Positions 53,100 to 60,572 of a stretch of DNA of 64,000 nucleotides are shown in pieces. The translations under genes were made by a program, and so were the position numbers. The notes under the pieces were generated by a model that did not search any database, was not told where the DNA came from, and saw only the letters and a program-made list of their open reading frames with translations. Position 1 is the first letter of the stretch; each line of letters begins with the position of its first letter. Origin of the DNA: Xylanibacter brevis ATCC 19188 (lineage in GTDB: Bacteria > Bacteroidota > Bacteroidia > Bacteroidales > Bacteroidaceae); contig NZ_JHXM01000020.1 of the NCBI RefSeq assembly GCF_000621725.1, positions 1-64,000 on the forward strand. The letters are read 5' to 3'.

Positions 53100-54738
53100 G
53101 CTGTACGCCAAACTCTTTTTTGAAACAGGTTGCGAAGTATTTCGGGTCCTTAAATCCTACGCGATAAGCCAGGTCGCTGACGCGCATGTTGGAATGGCTC
53201 TCGGCCAGTCGTTTGGCTTCTTTCATGCGTATGTCGCGAATATAAGTGGTGATGTTCATGCCCGTCAGCACGCGCAACTTGTTGTAGAGCGTAGAGCCTG
53301 AAGCTCCCATCGCCTTGGCAAAGGCATCTCGGTCAAAATCGCTGTCGTCAAGATGATCCAGTACGCATTTGTAGGCTCGCTGCATAAACTCGTCATCGGG
53401 CGATATCTGCTGATTTTCGGTGATGGGTTCTTTGCCTGCAGCTTCCATAATACGCTTTCGGTTCGAGATCAGATTGTCTATGCGCAACTCCAGGTCGCCC
53501 AAGCGGAAGGGTTTGGCGATGTAGTCATCGGCACCGATAATCATTGATTCTTTGCGGTCTTCTTCGTTGGTCTTGGCTGTCAACAGAATGATGGGCAGGT
53601 GGTTCCATTCTGGTTTTGACTTGATCTTCTGTGTCAGTTCGTTACCATCCATCTCAGGCATCATCACGTCAGAGACGATGAGGTCCAGATGTTTGCTTTT
53701 CACAATGTCGAGCGCTTCTTTTCCGTTAGAGGCGGTGTAGATATGATAACGCTTGCTCAGCAGTGTTCTCATCAGCATCAGCAGCTCTTCGTTGTCTTCT
53801 ACGAGCAGCAGCCTGTAGGCATTCTCGTCTGTTGGTTGGATGGCGGCCGACATTGGTGGCTCGTCATCTTCTGGATAGAGTGCCTTCAGGTCGATGATGT
53901 TTGATTGTGTCTTGCTGAGGTCGAAGGCGTTGTTTTCATCGACTTGCTCTGGCAGGAATGCTTCCTTGGTGATAGGAATCGTGACAGTAAAGGTGGTTCC
54001 TATGTTTTCCTTGCTCTCACAGTTGATGGTTCCTCCGTGCAGCATCACCAGGTCGTGCGTCAGTGCGAGTCCTAGTCCGTTGCCCTTCGCTTGCATCCTG
54101 CGGTATTCTCCGTCGTGAAAGCGATGATACAGGTTCTTCATCTTGTTTGCCGAGATGCCGATACCATCATCTGTTATTTGTATAATAATATGGTCATACA
54201 GATTGTTTGTCATCACGCGGAGCGAGATGTTTCCACCCGCCTTTGTGTATTTGGCGGCATTCGACAGCAGGTTGTAGATAATCTTGTCCAACTTGTCGGT
54301 ATCTATCCAGCCCATCATCGAGTTGGGTTTCGTCTCTATGGTGAAGGTCTGGTCGCGTTTGTGCATCAGTGGCTCTATGCAGAGTGCGGTCTGTCTGATA
54401 TATTGCATGACATCTCCTTGCGATACCAGAAGCTTCAGTTCGCCAGAATGCGATTTGCTGGTTTCCAGTATCTGTTGCAGTAGGCGCACCATGCGTTCAA
54501 TATTTAATTGCATGAGTGCATAGTCTGATGCATGATTGGGTTCTTGTTCGCGTAGATGATCTACCGAGGCCGAGATGACGGTGAGTGGTGTTAGCAGTTC
54601 ATGGCTGATGTTCGTGAACACCTCTTCCATCTTTCTGCGATTCCGCCGACCGATGCTTTGCTGGTAGAGCATGCGTCCATGAATGATTAATATGGCAATA
54701 ATTGCTATGCCGAGTGCTATGTTATACGCGATATTCAT
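53032..54738 (-). CDS. Hybrid two-component system protein (HK-REC-AraC) lacking a sensor domain
   Basis: 568 residues: a single N-terminal TM helix (IALGIAIIAILIIHGRML), histidine kinase with phospho-acceptor H46 (FTNISHELLTPL), N box NLLSNAAKYT and G boxes DDGIGI and GNGLGLALT; receiver domain (LLLVEDNEELL, phospho-Asp in LIVSDVMMPEMDG, K in ADDYIAKPF); C-terminal AraC HTH (VSDLAYRVGFKDPKYFATCF). Classical HTCS regulators are about 1300-1400 residues with a periplasmic two-propeller sensor, absent here. Start: the frame runs to 54798, but ATG 54738 lies just after a TATCTTCG box (54772-54765). Confidence 0.9.
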   Translation of the reverse strand: MNIAYNIALGIAIIAILIIHGRMLYQQSIGRRNRRKMEEVFTNISHELLTPLTVISASVDHLREQEPNHASDYALMQLNIERMVRLLQQILETSKSHSGELKLLVSQGDVMQYIRQTALCIEPLMHKRDQTFTIETKPNSMMGWIDTDKLDKIIYNLLSNAAKYTKAGGNISLRVMTNNLYDHIIIQITDDGIGISANKMKNLYHRFHDGEYRRMQAKGNGLGLALTHDLVMLHGGTINCESKENIGTTFTVTIPITKEAFLPEQVDENNAFDLSKTQSNIIDLKALYPEDDEPPMSAAIQPTDENAYRLLLVEDNEELLMLMRTLLSKRYHIYTASNGKEALDIVKSKHLDLIVSDVMMPEMDGNELTQKIKSKPEWNHLPIILLTAKTNEEDRKESMIIGADDYIAKPFRLGDLELRIDNLISNRKRIMEAAGKEPITENQQISPDDEFMQRAYKCVLDHLDDSDFDRDAFAKAMGASGSTLYNKLRVLTGMNITTYIRDIRMKEAKRLAESHSNMRVSDLAYRVGFKDPKYFATCFKKEFGVQPSEYMEAQSNGTATSQQMSASR

Positions 54739-54870
54739 TCTTTTAAGGTTTAGATTTCCGTCTGCGAAGATAGATATTTTTATCGAAAGTTCCAACAAAA
54801 TCGGCGAAAAAGTGCACTAATTGGTTTAAAATTTGTGATTTTTGGTAGAAATAACGTTAATTCACGATTA

Positions 54871-54926
54871 TTAAACCTTAAATAACAAAAGTTAAACGTC
54901 GTTTTGGAAAGCATTTCTTATCTTTG
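54871..54926 (+). promoter_or_regulatory. Promoter region of twin small RNA gene 1
   Basis: Conserved A/T-rich box (54871-54897; TTAAACCTTAAATAACAA then AGTTAAAC) and TATCTTTG (54919-54926). The same pair, at identical spacing, occurs 503 bases downstream. The 21 bases between GTTAAAC and the -7 box have diverged between copies. Confidence 0.7.
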
Positions 54927-54931
54927 CAACA

Positions 54932-55020
54932 TTAAAAGAGATTTTTAATGGTTAAGGTTTATGGTTGATTAATTTAGTTAATCGAAAGAGCTACGCTGGG
55001 AAGCGTGGCTCTTTTTTCTT
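54932..55020 (+). ncRNA. Small RNA candidate, copy 1
   Basis: A predicted ~85-base transcript from a good promoter to a strong terminator (AAGAGCTACGC 54986-54996 with GCGTGGCTCTT 55003-55013, then T6). Inside are a hairpin GATTAA-TTTAG-TTAATC and a six-codon ORF (54948-54968, MVKVYG). No gene follows closely on this strand. The unit is duplicated at 55435-55523 with near-identical 5' half and a differently spelled but equally stable terminator stem. Could be an sRNA or a tiny leader/peptide gene. Confidence 0.65.
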
Positions 55021-55373
55021 TTTATATTCTTCTAGCCTTAATTATTGTTGAAATCTCCTACAGTATTTATTCTGCCTGTAGTTGTGTTCCAAGAAAAGCT
55101 GTTATCATTTGATGGCTTTTCTATAAAAATCGGTGTTGGTTGCTTTGATGGAAATAGTCGCCCATGGCTCAGGTTTTGGTTGGACGACATGATTTGATCA
55201 GTTTAGGTGTTTTGCTGGGCCGTTAGTTGTTGCATGCCAGAATACTTTTTCTGCCAATTATTTTCTATTTTTAAGCGATTTTTTCACTTATTAAGTAAAT
55301 TAGGGGCTGAAATAGTTTTCAAAATGGTTGAAATATTGTGATTTTAGGTAGAAAATATGATAATTGTTATTTT

Positions 55374-55429
55374 TTAAACCTTAAATAACAATAGTTGAAC
55401 CTCATCATTAAAACTATTATATATCTTTG
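55374..55429 (+). promoter_or_regulatory. Promoter region of twin small RNA gene 2
   Basis: TTAAACCTTAAATAACAA with AGTTGAAC (55374-55400) and TATCTTTG (55422-55429), colinear with copy 1 at an offset of exactly 503. The upstream TTGTGATTTT-GGTAGAAA block (55336 onward; 54833 in copy 1) is shared too. Confidence 0.7.
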
Positions 55430-55434
55430 CAATA

Positions 55435-55523
55435 TCAAAAGAGATTTTTAATGGTTAAGGTTTATGGTTGATTAATTTAGTTAATTGAAAAAGCCTCGCT
55501 GTGAAGCGGGGCTTTTTTGTTTT
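55435..55523 (+). ncRNA. Small RNA candidate, copy 2
   Basis: Colinear with copy 1. The segment from AAAAGAGATTTTTAATGG to TTTAGTTAAT is unchanged, including the ORF MVKVYG (55451-55471). The terminator is AAAAGCCTCGC (55489-55499) with GCGGGGCTTTT (55506-55516), so both stem sides changed together. The space between copies (55021-55335) contains no gene I can support. Confidence 0.65.
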
Positions 55524-55560
55524 TTATTCTTTTTTGTTGTTTTGTCGTTAACTCTTTTTG

Positions 55561-55645
55561 TCGTTATCTCGATATCTCGATATAACGATATCTCGATATT
55601 TCGACATCTCGGTAAAACGATGCTTCGATAAAACGATGTTTCGAT
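55561..55645. repeat. Degenerate 8-bp-phase array downstream of trxB
   Basis: Eleven 8-bp units in exact phase: TCGTTATC, TCGATATC, TCGATATA, ACGATATC, TCGATATT, TCGACATC, TCGGTAAA, ACGATGCT, TCGATAAA, ACGATGTT, TCGATTTC. The CG dinucleotide recurs every 8 bases from 55562 to 55642. Much of it is self-complementary (TCGATATCGA-like). It lies 12 bases beyond the trxB stop. Confidence 0.85.
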
Positions 55646-55656
55646 TTCGGTTCATC

Positions 55657-56589
55657 TTAATTCTTTGCCAGCAGGTAGCGTTCGGCCTCGATGGCTGCCT
55701 GGCAACCTGTTCCTGCGGCGCTGATGGCTTGACGGTAGGTTGGGTCGGCACAGTCGCCTGCCACGAAGACACCGGGAACCTTTGTCTTTGGTGTACCGTC
55801 TATCTTCTTCAGGTATCCCACCTCGTCGGTGTCAAGCCACTCCTTAAAGATGGCTGTGTTGGGCTTGTGACCGATGGCCAGGAAGAATCCGTCTATCTGG
55901 ATGTCAACCTTCTCTTCGTCGGCTTCTCCCATACGTTTCACCAGGTGGGCACCTTCCACGGCACCATCACCAAACAGTCCTATGGTGTTGTGCTCAAACA
56001 GGATCTCAATGTTCTCGCGATCCATCACGCGCTGCTGCATTACCTTGGATGCGCGCAGGTAGTTCTTGCGAACAATCAGATAGACTTTCTTGCAGAGACC
56101 GCTCAGGTAGAGTGCATCTTCGCAGGCAGTGTCGCCTCCACCTACCACTGCTACGGTCTTCTTGCGGTAGAAGAAACCATCACAAGTGGCACAGGCGCTA
56201 ACACCCATACCGTTGTATTTCGTCTCGTCGGGCAATCCTAAATACTTTGCAGAAGCACCAGTAGCTACAATCACGGTGTCGGCTTCAATCTCTTCGCCAG
56301 CATCGTCCCATGCTTTGTAGGGCGCTTTTGAGAAATCCACCTTAACGATCTCGCCGTCTCGGATGTCTGTACCGAAACGCTCTGCCTGTTGACGCAGGTC
56401 CATCATCATCTGGTTGCCGTCAACACCCTGTGGATAGCCTGGGAAGTTTTCTACTTCCGTTGTCTGTGTCAGCTGTCCACCAGGCTGAAGTCCGCAGTAT
56501 TCAATGGGCGATAGATTAGCTCTTGACGCATAGATTGCCGCTGTATATCCGGCAGGTCCGCTACCTATAATTAAGCATTTTGTCTTCAT
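55657..56589 (-). CDS. trxB: Thioredoxin reductase
   Basis: A 310-residue FAD/NADPH enzyme reducing thioredoxin. FAD-binding GSGPAGYTAAIYASRA at the N-terminus, redox-active CATC in GVSACATCDGFFY near residue 135, NADPH motif VVGGGDTACEDALYL and C-terminal GVFVAGDCADPTYRQAISAA. Lies 51 bases downstream of a glutathione peroxidase-type gene on the same strand, which suggests a shared antioxidant transcript. Confidence 0.96.
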   Translation of the reverse strand: MKTKCLIIGSGPAGYTAAIYASRANLSPIEYCGLQPGGQLTQTTEVENFPGYPQGVDGNQMMMDLRQQAERFGTDIRDGEIVKVDFSKAPYKAWDDAGEEIEADTVIVATGASAKYLGLPDETKYNGMGVSACATCDGFFYRKKTVAVVGGGDTACEDALYLSGLCKKVYLIVRKNYLRASKVMQQRVMDRENIEILFEHNTIGLFGDGAVEGAHLVKRMGEADEEKVDIQIDGFFLAIGHKPNTAIFKEWLDTDEVGYLKKIDGTPKTKVPGVFVAGDCADPTYRQAISAAGTGCQAAIEAERYLLAKN

Positions 56590-56640
56590 AACTGTGAACT
56601 TTGAATTTTTAACTGTGAATTGTAATAATGGATTGTGAAC

Positions 56641-57192
56641 TTACTTCAGCAGTTCCTCAATCTGTTCTTCAATCACTTCAATATTCTCGGTGGGTTCAAA
56701 ACGTGCAACCACCTGTCCCTTCTTGTTGATCAAGAACTTGGTGAAGTTCCATTTAATGTCGGGCTTTTCCTTGTAGTTGGCGTCTGTCTTTGTCAGCATG
56801 TCGTCCAGAATGTGGGCAATGGGGTGCTCCATGTTCCAACCCTGGAAGCCTTTCTGCTCTACCAGGAAATTGAACAAGGGTTCTGCATCGTCGCCCTTCA
56901 CCTTTACTTTCTTGAAACGTGGGAATTCTGTTCCAAAGTTTGCTTTACAGAATTCGTGAATAGATTCGTCGGTACCAGGTGCCTGCTGACCAAACTGGTT
57001 GCATGGGAAGTCCAAGACCGTGAATCCCTGGCTGTGATATTTCTCGTAGAGTTTTTCCAGTTCTTCATACTGTGGGGTAAAGCCACACTTCGTTGCTGTA
57101 TTCACGATAAGAATTACCTCGTTGGCATACTCTTTCAGTGATACATCCTTTCCTTTCCTGTCCTTGACAGAGAAATCGTAAATAGTTCTCAT
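56641..57192 (-). CDS. Glutathione peroxidase family protein (Cys type)
   Basis: 183 residues. Catalytic motifs NTATKCGFTPQY (Cys in place of Sec), FPCNQFGQQAPGT and IKWNFTKFLI are present. Bacterial members usually use thioredoxin rather than glutathione, and the adjacent trxB fits that. Own promoter at 57239-57270. No signal peptide, so cytosolic. Confidence 0.93.
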   Translation of the reverse strand: MRTIYDFSVKDRKGKDVSLKEYANEVILIVNTATKCGFTPQYEELEKLYEKYHSQGFTVLDFPCNQFGQQAPGTDESIHEFCKANFGTEFPRFKKVKVKGDDAEPLFNFLVEQKGFQGWNMEHPIAHILDDMLTKTDANYKEKPDIKWNFTKFLINKKGQVVARFEPTENIEVIEEQIEELLK

Positions 57193-57238
57193 TGTTGTGT
57201 TATGTAAAAATTCAATGTTATTCAGAAATCTTTTGTTG

Positions 57239-57270
57239 CAAAGTTACACAAAAAGTTCTGTTTTGCCAAA
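57239..57270 (-). promoter_or_regulatory. Promoter of the gpx-trxB transcript
   Basis: TTTG (57270-57267), 20 bases, TAACTTTG (57246-57239) on the minus strand. Confidence 0.8.
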
Positions 57271-57298
57271 CAATTTACGTAATTTTAATCAATAGTCG

Positions 57299-58261
57299 TC
57301 ATTTGCCATTCTTCTGAATAGTCAGGTTGGGCGCAACCATTGGTCCCCATACACTTTTTAGGAAGTCAGCAGACTTTCCTTCTACGAGTTCCTCGATGTC
57401 GTCAGGCAGATTGCAGAAGAAATCCAGACCTGTCAGTCTTTCCAGTTCGTTGATATTCACGACATGCGGACTTAAATCATATTTTGTGCCATCCGACGTT
57501 CTGTCATAGTCATCCACCTTTCGCTGTTCGATGTAGAATCCCATCGCGCCGATGTTGGACTCAGAGCGCTTCAGCAGTGCGGCCATAAAGAAGTATTTCG
57601 GCACGATGAGACCATTGCTGCGGTGCATCAAAATCTGGCTCTCGTTGTCGATGGTGCCTCCTTTACATATAAATAAGGTGTCCGAACTGCTCTTCGTTAT
57701 CTTGCTGCGCATGTAGTCTTCCATGTGTGCCCATACGCCTGCGTTAAACGCATTGTATTGCGGCTGCATGTTGGTCAGGAAGAATGTCTGATAGTTTGCC
57801 TCGGCAGAGTTCAGACGGTCTGCCGACGGACAGATATGTCCATGGTCAAAACCACTTCCTTTGAAGGGATCATCACCTCCAAAGTAAGGAATCTCTGAAC
57901 TAAGTTCCGGATCAAAAGGATATTGTGGGTTTCCATAATATCTCGATGTGTTCGAACTGCGGTTGCCCGCATAAATCTGGTAGCAAGACCAGCGCTGCGA
58001 CTGTTTCTCCACGTCCCATTCCACCGAGTAGTTGATTTCGCCATTGCTCGTGTAGTGTACAATGACAATGTTGTTGCCGTTGTCTTTCAGTTTTGGAAAC
58101 TCCTTCCTGGCGGCTTCCGGATAGGTGCTCACGTCGTTGCGGTTGTTGTTGACGATGTTGACGGTGTCGTCGTTGTCTTCGCCACAGGCACTCATCAAAG
58201 AGGCTCCGATAATCAGAAGGAGTAGGGCGGACTTACTAAAAAAGTGATGTATATAAACCAT
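57299..58261 (-). CDS. Secreted DNA/RNA non-specific endonuclease lipoprotein (NUC family)
   Basis: About 320 residues with lipoprotein signal (SALLLLIIGASLMSAC). The beta-beta-alpha-metal nuclease motif is GFDHGHICPSADR (DRGH-type, with DHGH), and the metal-ligand Asn segment is TNMQPQYNAFNAGVWAHMED. Such enzymes degrade DNA and RNA without sequence preference. Lipid-anchored, probably on the outer membrane. ATGs at 58261 and 58288 are both possible; 58261 gives the shorter lipoprotein n-region. Close to a receptor/OB-fold/nuclease cluster that may use its products. Confidence 0.87.
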   Translation of the reverse strand: MVYIHHFFSKSALLLLIIGASLMSACGEDNDDTVNIVNNNRNDVSTYPEAARKEFPKLKDNGNNIVIVHYTSNGEINYSVEWDVEKQSQRWSCYQIYAGNRSSNTSRYYGNPQYPFDPELSSEIPYFGGDDPFKGSGFDHGHICPSADRLNSAEANYQTFFLTNMQPQYNAFNAGVWAHMEDYMRSKITKSSSDTLFICKGGTIDNESQILMHRSNGLIVPKYFFMAALLKRSESNIGAMGFYIEQRKVDDYDRTSDGTKYDLSPHVVNINELERLTGLDFFCNLPDDIEELVEGKSADFLKSVWGPMVAPNLTIQKNGK

Positions 58262-58305
58262 CTTGTTTTTGTGTGTGTTGTTCGTCATCTGTTTTTCTCC
58301 ATAAG

Positions 58306-58353
58306 AAAAAGGTGCAGTCATGGGCATATGCAACTACCCAGAATGCACCTTTT
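58306..58353 (-). terminator. Terminator of the L31 gene
   Basis: AAAAAGGTGCA (58306-58316) and TGCACCTTTT (58344-58353) are inverted, with an inner TGGG/CCCA; on the minus strand the stem is followed by a T tract. Confidence 0.7.
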
Positions 58354-58375
58354 ATTCCTTCAAGTGTAAGCTATC

Positions 58376-58630
58376 TTATTTCTTCGCAGCCTTACCGTAG
58401 CGGCTCATGAACTTATCAACACGACCAGCCGTGTCAACGAGCTTGCTCTTACCAGTATAGAAGGGGTGAGAGCTACTTGAAATTTCGACTTTTACCACTG
58501 GGTAAGTTTCGCCTTCGAACTCTACAGTCTCATTGCTCTTTGCAGTAGACTTCGTAAGGAACATATCGCCGTTGGACATGTCCTTGAACACGACGGGGCG
58601 ATAGTTTTCTGGATGAATACCTTGTTTCAT
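58376..58630 (-). CDS. rpmE2: Ribosomal protein L31, type B
   Basis: 84 residues; [40 protein letters not shown] and [10 protein letters not shown] identify L31. The CxxC zinc cysteines of the type A form are missing, so this is the zinc-independent form. A TACCTTTG box (58676-58669) lies about 40 bases upstream. Confidence 0.95.
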   Translation of the reverse strand: MKQGIHPENYRPVVFKDMSNGDMFLTKSTAKSNETVEFEGETYPVVKVEISSSSHPFYTGKSKLVDTAGRVDKFMSRYGKAAKK

Positions 58631-58715
58631 TTCTTTATAAATTGTTGTTTATGAATAATTTCGGGCTGCAAAGGTACGAACTTTTTTTGATTCTCGCAAA
58701 CTTTTAAGCCTTTTT

Positions 58716-59651
58716 TTACTTTCCGGGAGTGGTCTCGCCGTTCAGCATGTAGAGGTAGGCTTTACCCGATACGGTCTCAGGGGTATTGCCTCTGTAGTTC
58801 ACCACTTTACCATAAACAACGACCTCGTCGCCTACCTTCAGCACAGGACCTGCGCCCTCTGACCATTTGGTGTTGTTGAAGTAGTTGGCGCGGTAAACCT
58901 CGAAGGTGTTGGCATCCTCGCCATCGTCCGAGATAAAGAAGGTGGCGTTTCCGAAGCCGCTATCGTAGTTCTGCTCTTTGTTGTTGCTCACGTCAATCTT
59001 AGACACGATACCCTTGATGTAAACATCCTCTGTAGAGTTGACATCTTTGCCCAGTTTCTTGGTGAACTTCAGTGCACCTGAAACGTTGAATGGGTTCTCC
59101 AGGCTGCCATCGCCTACTGCAGGTGCCAGTGGTTTTGGAGCGCCGCCGCGGTTCTCACCATTCAGCTCGTAGATGAATCCCAGGTTCTGAGCGGTCTCAA
59201 TCGTGCCGTTGTAGTTGGTCACAATGGCGCAGATGGTCACCTCGTCGCCCACTTCCAGAGACTGGTCGGTGGCAGTCCATTTCTTGTTGCCCAGGTAGTA
59301 GGCGCGGTAAACGTAGAACTGGTTGGTCTTTGTACCGTCAACAGAGATATAGAATGTGCCTGTACCGTACTGTGCAGTGAACTGGTCTGTGACCGATACC
59401 ACCTTACCTTTGATAAAGCAGTAGTCGTCGGTGTTGTCGCCTGCCTCCAGATTGCTGGCCACGTTCAGGATGCTGATCACGTTATAAGGATCTTCCACCG
59501 TTCCACTACCGGTGCCACCCTTGATGTGCGTACCCAGAGGGTTAGCATCAGTTCCAGGGATGCCGTAAGGCGCTTCGACATCTTTATCGCAGGCAGCCAG
59601 TGCTACGGCAGCCATTGCGAAGAATGTCAGATTTTTAAATAGCCTTTTCAT
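58716..59651 (-). CDS. Lipoprotein with two tandem OB-fold-like domains
   Basis: A 311-residue lipoprotein (MKRLFKNLTFFAMAAVALAAC). Two homologous beta-rich halves follow: DYCFIKGKVVSVTDQFTAQY to AIVTNYNGTIETAQ, and DVYIKGIVSKIDVSNNKEQN to GKVVNYRGNTPETV. Each has the pattern of OB-fold modules (KGxV start, VGDEV loop, VxNY strand). OB folds often bind nucleic acids or sugars. Last gene of an operon with a second OB-type lipoprotein and a TonB-dependent receptor. Confidence 0.8.
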   Translation of the reverse strand: MKRLFKNLTFFAMAAVALAACDKDVEAPYGIPGTDANPLGTHIKGGTGSGTVEDPYNVISILNVASNLEAGDNTDDYCFIKGKVVSVTDQFTAQYGTGTFYISVDGTKTNQFYVYRAYYLGNKKWTATDQSLEVGDEVTICAIVTNYNGTIETAQNLGFIYELNGENRGGAPKPLAPAVGDGSLENPFNVSGALKFTKKLGKDVNSTEDVYIKGIVSKIDVSNNKEQNYDSGFGNATFFISDDGEDANTFEVYRANYFNNTKWSEGAGPVLKVGDEVVVYGKVVNYRGNTPETVSGKAYLYMLNGETTPGK

Positions 59652-59687
59652 ATTGTTGTTCTTTTTAAAAGGTTCTTGTTACTTGTA

Positions 59688-60554
59688 TTATTCCTCGGGG
59701 AAGTTGATATCACTTTCCTTACGGATCATAATCTGCCAGGTGTCGGTAGAACCGCTGACGAAGCGTGTAGCCATACCAACGATTGTGCCCTTGGTCTTAG
59801 GCAGTTTCCAGGCTGCAAACTTAGCATAGGTGCTGGTGCGCACCACGATTTGGTTGGCGGTGTAGCCCTTCAGCTCGCGCGACACACATCCACCTTTGAT
59901 GGTCACGGTGTGGTCCTTCGTCGAGTCGGGTGCAAAGGTGCCCAGACCTTCCACGTCCTTGAACTCTATGCCACCGATCTGTACCAGCTGGCCGCAGTTC
60001 TTGTTCTTGTCCAGCTTCATGAAGTCGGCAACAGATGCAAACTTCAGCGTGTCAATCTTTGTCACGTCGGGTGTGCCCACATACTTAAAGTGCTGCTGGA
60101 ACACCTCTTTGTTCATACGTCCCACACCGCTGCCATATTTTGAACCGATCTGTGGCTCCTTGCGATAACCACCAATCCAGAGGTCTTTCAGGTCCACGAT
60201 GATCTCCTGTCCCTCGGCCAGGAAGGCGTGCATACCGCTCTGGTTCACAGAAATGATGATGCTGCCAGTCTCATCCTGAAGGAAGAACTGCTTGTAGATG
60301 TTGCTGCCAATATCGTTGCCGCTGACGCGACCTTTGATCTTGATGTCTTCCTCGATCTTTACGGCCTTGTCTGTAGAGGCAAACACGTTGGGATATTTAT
60401 CTTTCAGTTGTGCAATGGTGATGATATTCTCGTCCGTGATGTTGTTGTTGCCATTCAAGTCACCATAGGCTAACGTCGGCTCATCCCAGTCACCCTGGCA
60501 GGCTACTGCCAACAGGGCAACAAGTGTCATTGCAAGATATTTTATTGTTTTCAT
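59688..60554 (-). CDS. DUF5689-type lipoprotein (OB-fold-like)
   Basis: A 288-residue lipoprotein (MKTIKYLAMTLVALLAVAC). DITIAQLKDKY-like start, then KIKGRVSGNDIGSNIYKQFF, LQDETGSIIISVNQSG and AEGQEIIVDLKDLWIGGY match DUF5689, an OB-fold-like domain found next to TonB receptors and nucleases in Bacteroidota. A second beta domain with FVSGSTDTWQIMIR ends it. Sits 18 bases after the receptor gene, so translation is coupled in one transcript. Confidence 0.8.
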   Translation of the reverse strand: MKTIKYLAMTLVALLAVACQGDWDEPTLAYGDLNGNNNITDENIITIAQLKDKYPNVFASTDKAVKIEEDIKIKGRVSGNDIGSNIYKQFFLQDETGSIIISVNQSGMHAFLAEGQEIIVDLKDLWIGGYRKEPQIGSKYGSGVGRMNKEVFQQHFKYVGTPDVTKIDTLKFASVADFMKLDKNKNCGQLVQIGGIEFKDVEGLGTFAPDSTKDHTVTIKGGCVSRELKGYTANQIVVRTSTYAKFAAWKLPKTKGTIVGMATRFVSGSTDTWQIMIRKESDINFPEE

Positions 60555-60572
60555 AATGCGTCTACGTTTTGT

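Noticed and set aside
55548..55772. 74-codon minus-strand frame at the trxB 3' end
   Set aside because: It is out of frame with trxB and consists partly of the 8-bp array.
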